From the NCBI GenBank assembly GCA_014729565.1, contig WJJR01000306.1, forward strand, positions 1 through 7,873: 7,873 nt of DNA, given 5' to 3'. The position numbers were made by a program, and so were the translations under genes. The notes below the pieces were generated by a model that was not told the origin of the DNA, did no database searches, and saw only the letters and a program-made list of their open reading frames with translations. This stretch comes from Candidatus Zixiibacteriota bacterium (lineage in GTDB: Bacteria; Zixibacteria; MSB-5A5; WJJR01). Below are positions 4,262-7,873 of this stretch, piece after piece (positions within the stretch are counted from its first letter, which is position 1; each line of letters begins with the position of its first letter).

Positions 4262-6175
4262 CTACGGCAATCCAAGTGTCTGCAGCCGCAAACGTGCTTC
4301 CTCCACCACCGGCGAGTTTTTGTGTTCGCTGATAATGACCTGATACGCTTCGCGCGCCTGACTCGCTTCGGCCAACGGTCCGGCATAGAGATCGCCGATG
4401 GCCAGCCAGGCCCGCGGTACCATGAAACTCTCCGGGAAGAATTGAATGAGCCGTTCGTAGTCGGCCAGCGCGCTGTCGAAGGCGGCGTGTGACGTGTGAA
4501 TCTGCGCCACCTCAAAGAGGGCCTCGTCGGCAATACCATTTGCCGAATCCTTGACGATGGCGCCGAAATGCTCCAATGCGATGCTGTCCTGCCCGCGACG
4601 TAATGCGTACGCCCCATCGGCGTAATGATTCAGCGACCAGTTCATCGCATCCTGGCCTTCGCCAATGATCATCGAGAGCTGCAGCGCATCATTAACGAAT
4701 CGCCCGCGCGGGTGGGCTTTGACCAGGGCATTCAACTCTTCGCGACAGGCGTCGTACGCCTGCCGGAACAGTTCAATTTCCGCGCGCCGGAAGTCGATCT
4801 CCTCCCGCTGGTCGGGCCGTGGACGGACCGTGTGAGCGATCTGATAAATCGAGTCCGCACGATCCAGTTCCCCGAAGTAGACGGCCAAATCACCCAATCG
4901 CATCAGCGCCGTTGTGCGGTCATTTTCGCGGGCGTTGCCGTCGACCACGAGACGGTAGTACGCTTGCGCCGAATCCATGTCGCGCACGTGCACACGATAG
5001 ATCTCGCCGATTTCAAGCTGGATGCGCGCCCGCTCATCATCCTTGGGGATATCGTTGGCCAGCTCATTCAGCATCGCGACGGCCACATCGGGCCGATCCA
5101 AACCCAATTCCGCCCGCGCCAGCACGAACGCGACGTCGATACTGCGCTGGTGTTCCGGATACCGTGCCAGGAAATCGTCAGCTTCGGCGCGTGCATTGGT
5201 ATAATGTTCTGTTTCCAAACACCGCTTCAGCCCTTTCAACTGATGCTGGCCTTCCTGCTCGGAGAGGGCGTCGGCGCGCCGGTATTCGGCAAACGCGGAA
5301 TCGATGGCGCCCGACTCGAAGAGCAGATCACCATACAGAGAATGGGCGTATTCGTTGTTGGGGTACTCGCTGACGATACCGACAAAGGCCTGTGTGATCT
5401 GATCGACGGCTTCGGGAACTTTGATCAGATTGGTGATACGACGTTCGGCGACACTGCGGGAATGGGGACTGGCCGCCAGGTAACGGAAGTGCTCGACCAC
5501 CGCCGCGGCGTACTCCCGTCGGGCTTCAAACAGCCGTCCAAGTTCCTGAGCGAAAATCAGTGAATCGCCCAGTTCACGACGCCCGCGATAGTAGGTGGCG
5601 ATCCCTTCTTGGTACATGCCGTTATTCAAATAGCTGCGAGCGGCGAGATTGTAACGGTCCGGATCGCTGGGCGCTTTCTCCAAAATGCGTTCAATAACCT
5701 CCTCACCTTTCTCTTCCCGGCCGGCGAGGAAATGCAGATCGGCCAATTCTGAGAGCAATACGGCATCGTCGGGGCTCGTCTCCAGTTGCTTATCGATCAG
5801 CGATTGGAGGGCATCGTAGTCTTTGACCCCTTTGTATGCGCGTTTCAGGGATGACATAATGGTCGGATTGTCGGGGTCTTCTTCATAGAGCGGCTCGAGG
5901 ATCTGAATGGCGCGCTCGTAGTTGCCCTGCGACATGAATTGTTCGGCTTCAACCACTTGCGGCATTCCACCACCGCGATGGATGCGGACCTGATTGCGCA
6001 GGAGCTGCTGCAAGTTCTGAACGTCGATCCGTCCACCACTTCCCGGCCGGATCCGAATGGTGTCCGTTGCCGGCTGACGCCGCGTGGTGTCCTGCGCCCG
6101 GACACTCTCTCCGGCGGCCATCACCAGAAGAGTGAGAATCAGATACTGTAGGAGGCGAGATTGTATAAGAGTCAT
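4262..6175 (-). CDS. Exported tetratricopeptide-repeat protein
   Basis: The 637-residue product starts with a Sec signal peptide: hydrophobic core at about 8-22 and a likely signal peptidase I site after VRA (residue 27). No lipobox cysteine is present. A short Arg/Gly-rich linker to about 70 is followed by helical repeats with TPR spacing to the C-terminus, such as AEQFMSQGNYERAIQILEPL (from 77), then LSELADLHFLAGREEKGEEV (from 141). The last 100 residues (ALADYERLIQFFPES, then AREAYQVIISEHKNSP) resemble the repeats of CpoB/YbgF- and BamD-type periplasmic proteins. The likely role is a periplasmic protein-interaction scaffold; the partner is unknown. The start is supported by AAGG (6186-6183 on the minus strand) with a 7-base spacer. 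The gene is divergent from gmd and appears monocistronic. Confidence 0.88.
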   Translation of the reverse strand: MTLIQSRLLQYLILTLLVMAAGESVRAQDTTRRQPATDTIRIRPGSGGRIDVQNLQQLLRNQVRIHRGGGMPQVVEAEQFMSQGNYERAIQILEPLYEEDPDNPTIMSSLKRAYKGVKDYDALQSLIDKQLETSPDDAVLLSELADLHFLAGREEKGEEVIERILEKAPSDPDRYNLAARSYLNNGMYQEGIATYYRGRRELGDSLIFAQELGRLFEARREYAAAVVEHFRYLAASPHSRSVAERRITNLIKVPEAVDQITQAFVGIVSEYPNNEYAHSLYGDLLFESGAIDSAFAEYRRADALSEQEGQHQLKGLKRCLETEHYTNARAEADDFLARYPEHQRSIDVAFVLARAELGLDRPDVAVAMLNELANDIPKDDERARIQLEIGEIYRVHVRDMDSAQAYYRLVVDGNARENDRTTALMRLGDLAVYFGELDRADSIYQIAHTVRPRPDQREEIDFRRAEIELFRQAYDACREELNALVKAHPRGRFVNDALQLSMIIGEGQDAMNWSLNHYADGAYALRRGQDSIALEHFGAIVKDSANGIADEALFEVAQIHTSHAAFDSALADYERLIQFFPESFMVPRAWLAIGDLYAGPLAEASQAREAYQVIISEHKNSPVVEEARLRLQTLGLP

Positions 6176-6353
6176 GACACTACCTTTTCTCGGTCAAAAA
6201 GTTCTAAACAGCACCCCAATCGGAGTTCCATATGGACACGGAGCAGGACATCCAGTCAATACGGCGTCTGCGGGGGATCAGAATGGCCTTCTTTCCAGCG
6301 TCCGATATATGTAGTATGGACCGCTCAAACCGGTCAGTAAGGATGAGGACATT
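6176..6353. promoter_or_regulatory. Divergent promoter region of the TPR gene and gmd
   Basis: This 178-base gap separates two divergent start codons. On the minus strand TTGACT (6259-6254) resembles a -35 box. Seventeen to nineteen bases further lies the AT-rich TCCATATGGA (6227-6236), itself a perfect 10-base palindrome that could hold a weak -10 or an operator. On the plus strand TATATG (6306-6311) or TAGTAT (6312-6317) could be a -10 for gmd, but no good -35 precedes it. GACCG/CGGTC (6319-6335) is a small hairpin just upstream of the gmd Shine-Dalgarno, GAGGA (6345-6349). The promoter calls are weak matches judged by eye. Confidence 0.35.
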
Positions 6354-7364
6354 ATGCCAAATGCGTTGATAACAGGGGTTACAGGCCAGGACGGTTCGTA
6401 TCTAGCGGAATTCCTCCTTGATAAGGGCTATAACGTCTACGGCGTCGTCCGGCGTGCATCGACTGAAAATTTCGAGCGGATCGAGCACCTCAAGGGCCGT
6501 ATCTCATTGGTGCAGGCGGACTTGCTCGACCAGCTATCGATTATCTCCGCCCTCGAAGAAGCCCAACCCGACGAAGTCTACAACCTGGCCGCCCAGTCCT
6601 TCGTTCCGACCTCCTGGGCCCAGCCGGTCCTGACGGGTGAATTCGATGCGCTCGGGGTCACGAAGATTCTCGAAGCGATCCGACAGGTGAATAAGTCGAT
6701 CAAGTTCTACCAGGCGTCGTCATCGGAGATGTTCGGCAAGGTCCGGCAGACACCGCAGGATGAGAATACACCGTTTTATCCCCGATCACCGTATGGTGTG
6801 GCTAAGGTCTACGGCCACTGGATCACGGTCAACTATCGCGAGTCGTATGGCATCTTCGCCTGCTCGGGCATCCTCTTCAACCACGAGTCGCCCCGGCGCG
6901 GTAAGGAGTTCGTATCGCGAAAGATCACCGATGGAGTCGCCCGGATTAAAGAGGGACTGCTCGACAAATTGCATTTGGGAAATATGGCGGCGCAACGCGA
7001 CTGGGGGTACGCCGGTGACTATGTCAAGGCGATGTGGTTGATGTTGCAAGCCAGGGAACCGTCGAATTTCGTCATCGCCACCGGTCGCATGCATTCAGTC
7101 GAAGATCTTGCGCGCATTGCGTTTAGCCGGGCCGGCCTGGACTGGAAAGACCACGTTGAAATCGATCCGAAGCTCGTTCGACCCGCTGAAGTCGACACCC
7201 TGTTGGGCAACGCCGCCCGCGCGAAAGCCGAACTCGGCTGGGAACCTGAGACCAGCTTTGAAGATATGATCAGCATGATGGTTGATGCCGATCTCGAACG
7301 GGTTCGACGCGCTCAGAGAATGCAGAATTCCGCTCGGGGTCATGCTGAAGGAGTCGGAACATGA
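6354..7364 (+). CDS. gmd: GDP-mannose 4,6-dehydratase
   Basis: Gmd converts GDP-D-mannose to GDP-4-keto-6-deoxy-D-mannose in the cytoplasm. This is the branch point to GDP-L-fucose, GDP-D-rhamnose and related deoxyhexoses for surface glycans. The 336-residue protein is an extended short-chain dehydrogenase. It has the nucleotide-binding motif GVTGQDG (8-14), RRAS (33-36) after strand two, and NLAAQSFV (77-84). The catalytic set is S123 and E125 in QASSSEMFG, with Y147-x3-K151 in SPYGVAK; these align with T132, E134, Y156 and K160 of the E. coli enzyme. FNHESPRRG (175-183) and the RDWGYAGDYV segment (215-224) are typical of Gmd. The last 16 residues look like an unconserved tail. The start follows GAGGA with a 4-base spacer. 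The stop overlaps the next gene by 4 bp. The partner reductase or epimerase is not in the window. Confidence 0.96.
   Translation: MPNALITGVTGQDGSYLAEFLLDKGYNVYGVVRRASTENFERIEHLKGRISLVQADLLDQLSIISALEEAQPDEVYNLAAQSFVPTSWAQPVLTGEFDALGVTKILEAIRQVNKSIKFYQASSSEMFGKVRQTPQDENTPFYPRSPYGVAKVYGHWITVNYRESYGIFACSGILFNHESPRRGKEFVSRKITDGVARIKEGLLDKLHLGNMAAQRDWGYAGDYVKAMWLMLQAREPSNFVIATGRMHSVEDLARIAFSRAGLDWKDHVEIDPKLVRPAEVDTLLGNAARAKAELGWEPETSFEDMISMMVDADLERVRRAQRMQNSARGHAEGVGT
7348..7353 (+). promoter_or_regulatory. Shine-Dalgarno of ompH inside the gmd coding end
   Basis: AAGGAG lies seven bases before the ATG at 7361 and within the last codons of gmd. The optimal spacing selects 7361 over the in-frame ATG at 7367. 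With the ATGA overlap it implies translational coupling of the two genes. Confidence 0.75.
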
Positions 7365-7873
7365 GAATGAAATGGTATACCGTCACCGTGGCAGTGCTGA
7401 TCGCGGTACTCGTTGCCGGTGCCGGTGTCAGCCAGGCACAGGTGAAGATTGGAACCGTGGATATTCAACGGATCCGCGATGAATCGCCAAAGTTCGAAGA
7501 TGCGCTCTCCGACATCGACGATATGGTCGAGGATTTCGAACGTCGCCGCGATCGCCAGGCCGATGAGTTGGACGATTTGTCGGCTGACTTGCAGGACGCC
7601 GAACAGCGCGGCTTGCAGGGCGCGGCGGAACGGCTCCGTAATGAACTCCAGGCCAAATCGCAGGAATTCCAACAGTTCATGCAGGAGACATTCGGCCAGG
7701 GTGGTATCATTGAATCCAAATCCGAAGAACTGCTGGCGCCGCTCTATGACAAGTTGACCGTCGCCGCCGAGAAAGTCGCCGAAACGATGGAACTGGATCT
7801 CATCCTCGATTTGGAGCAGACGAATCCACTGTTCGCCAGTGACGCGTTGGACGTTACCGACGAAGTGCTGAAC
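7361..7873 (+). CDS. OmpH/Skp-family periplasmic chaperone (3' end outside window)
   Basis: The frame stays open to the right edge, giving 171 residues. A signal peptide is clear: a basic start MRMK, a hydrophobic core from about 8 to 22 and a likely cleavage after SQA (residue 26). The mature protein opens with VKIGTVDIQRIRDESPKF, the usual OmpH/Skp start. A long charged helix (about 48-115, rich in Glu, Gln, Arg) corresponds to the coiled-coil tentacle. The family's returning strand is visible as LDLILD near residue 150, followed by LDVTDEVLN at the edge. Family length suggests only a few to some tens of residues are missing. Skp holds unfolded outer-membrane proteins in the periplasm for the BAM complex. 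The 4-bp overlap with gmd implies one operon. The internal Skp versus generic OmpH distinction cannot be made here. Confidence 0.9.
   Translation, partial: MRMKWYTVTVAVLIAVLVAGAGVSQAQVKIGTVDIQRIRDESPKFEDALSDIDDMVEDFERRRDRQADELDDLSADLQDAEQRGLQGAAERLRNELQAKSQEFQQFMQETFGQGGIIESKSEELLAPLYDKLTVAAEKVAETMELDLILDLEQTNPLFASDALDVTDEVLN

Noticed and set aside
3961..4617. A 218-codon minus-strand open frame across the small gene, the hairpin pair and the TPR gene end.
   Set aside because: It runs through the REP-like hairpins and two better supported genes, and its product is Arg/Ser-rich with no family features.
4625..5563. A 312-codon plus-strand open frame.
   Set aside because: It is antisense to the exported TPR gene, whose minus frame has a signal peptide and regular TPR helices. 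The plus frame has no Shine-Dalgarno or recognisable domain and is a GC-rich shadow.

Overview
The window looks like chromosomal DNA of a Gram-negative bacterium, probably from an uncultured lineage in or near the FCB group (a Zixibacteria-like genome is my best guess). The evidence is indirect. There is an OmpH/Skp-type periplasmic chaperone, and a large DUF2723 membrane protein of the type common in Bacteroidetes and related candidate phyla. There is also an exported all-TPR protein, and intergenic DNA is packed with GTAG-headed hairpins. No rRNA, tRNA, CRISPR, integrase or transposase gene was seen.

Layout. (1) 1-119 may be the 3' end of a plus-strand gene. (2) 120-991 is non-coding and rich in hairpins: a shortened copy at 173-205, then a dense cluster at 599-928. 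(3) 992-1016 is an intrinsic terminator for the minus-strand gene at 1064-3607, a DUF2723 putative GT-C glycosyltransferase with a C-terminal TPR region. (4) 3608-3787 is a divergent promoter region with short inverted repeats. (5) 3788-4063 encodes an unrecognised 91-residue membrane/coiled-coil protein. (6) 4064-4261 lies between convergent genes and holds another inverted pair of GTAG hairpins. (7) 4262-6175, minus strand, encodes a 637-residue secreted TPR protein. (8) 6176-6353 is a second divergent promoter region. (9) 6354-7364 is gmd, GDP-mannose 4,6-dehydratase. It overlaps by 4 bp an ompH/skp-like gene that runs off the right edge.

Functionally the window has an envelope theme. Gmd makes the precursor of GDP-deoxyhexoses used in surface glycans. 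OmpH/Skp escorts outer-membrane proteins through the periplasm. The DUF2723 protein belongs to a family related to O-mannosyltransferases. The TPR protein is exported. Only the gmd-ompH link (4-bp overlap, with a Shine-Dalgarno inside gmd) is directly supported as an operon. The other functional links are inference.

The most notable non-coding signal is a family of REP-like elements. Each is a GTAG (or GTGG) tetranucleotide followed by a perfect 7-10 bp stem. Most occur in inverted or divergent pairs like enterobacterial BIMEs, but the stem sequences differ within one locus, and they lie only between convergent genes. I found no convincing complete novel defence or mobile system.
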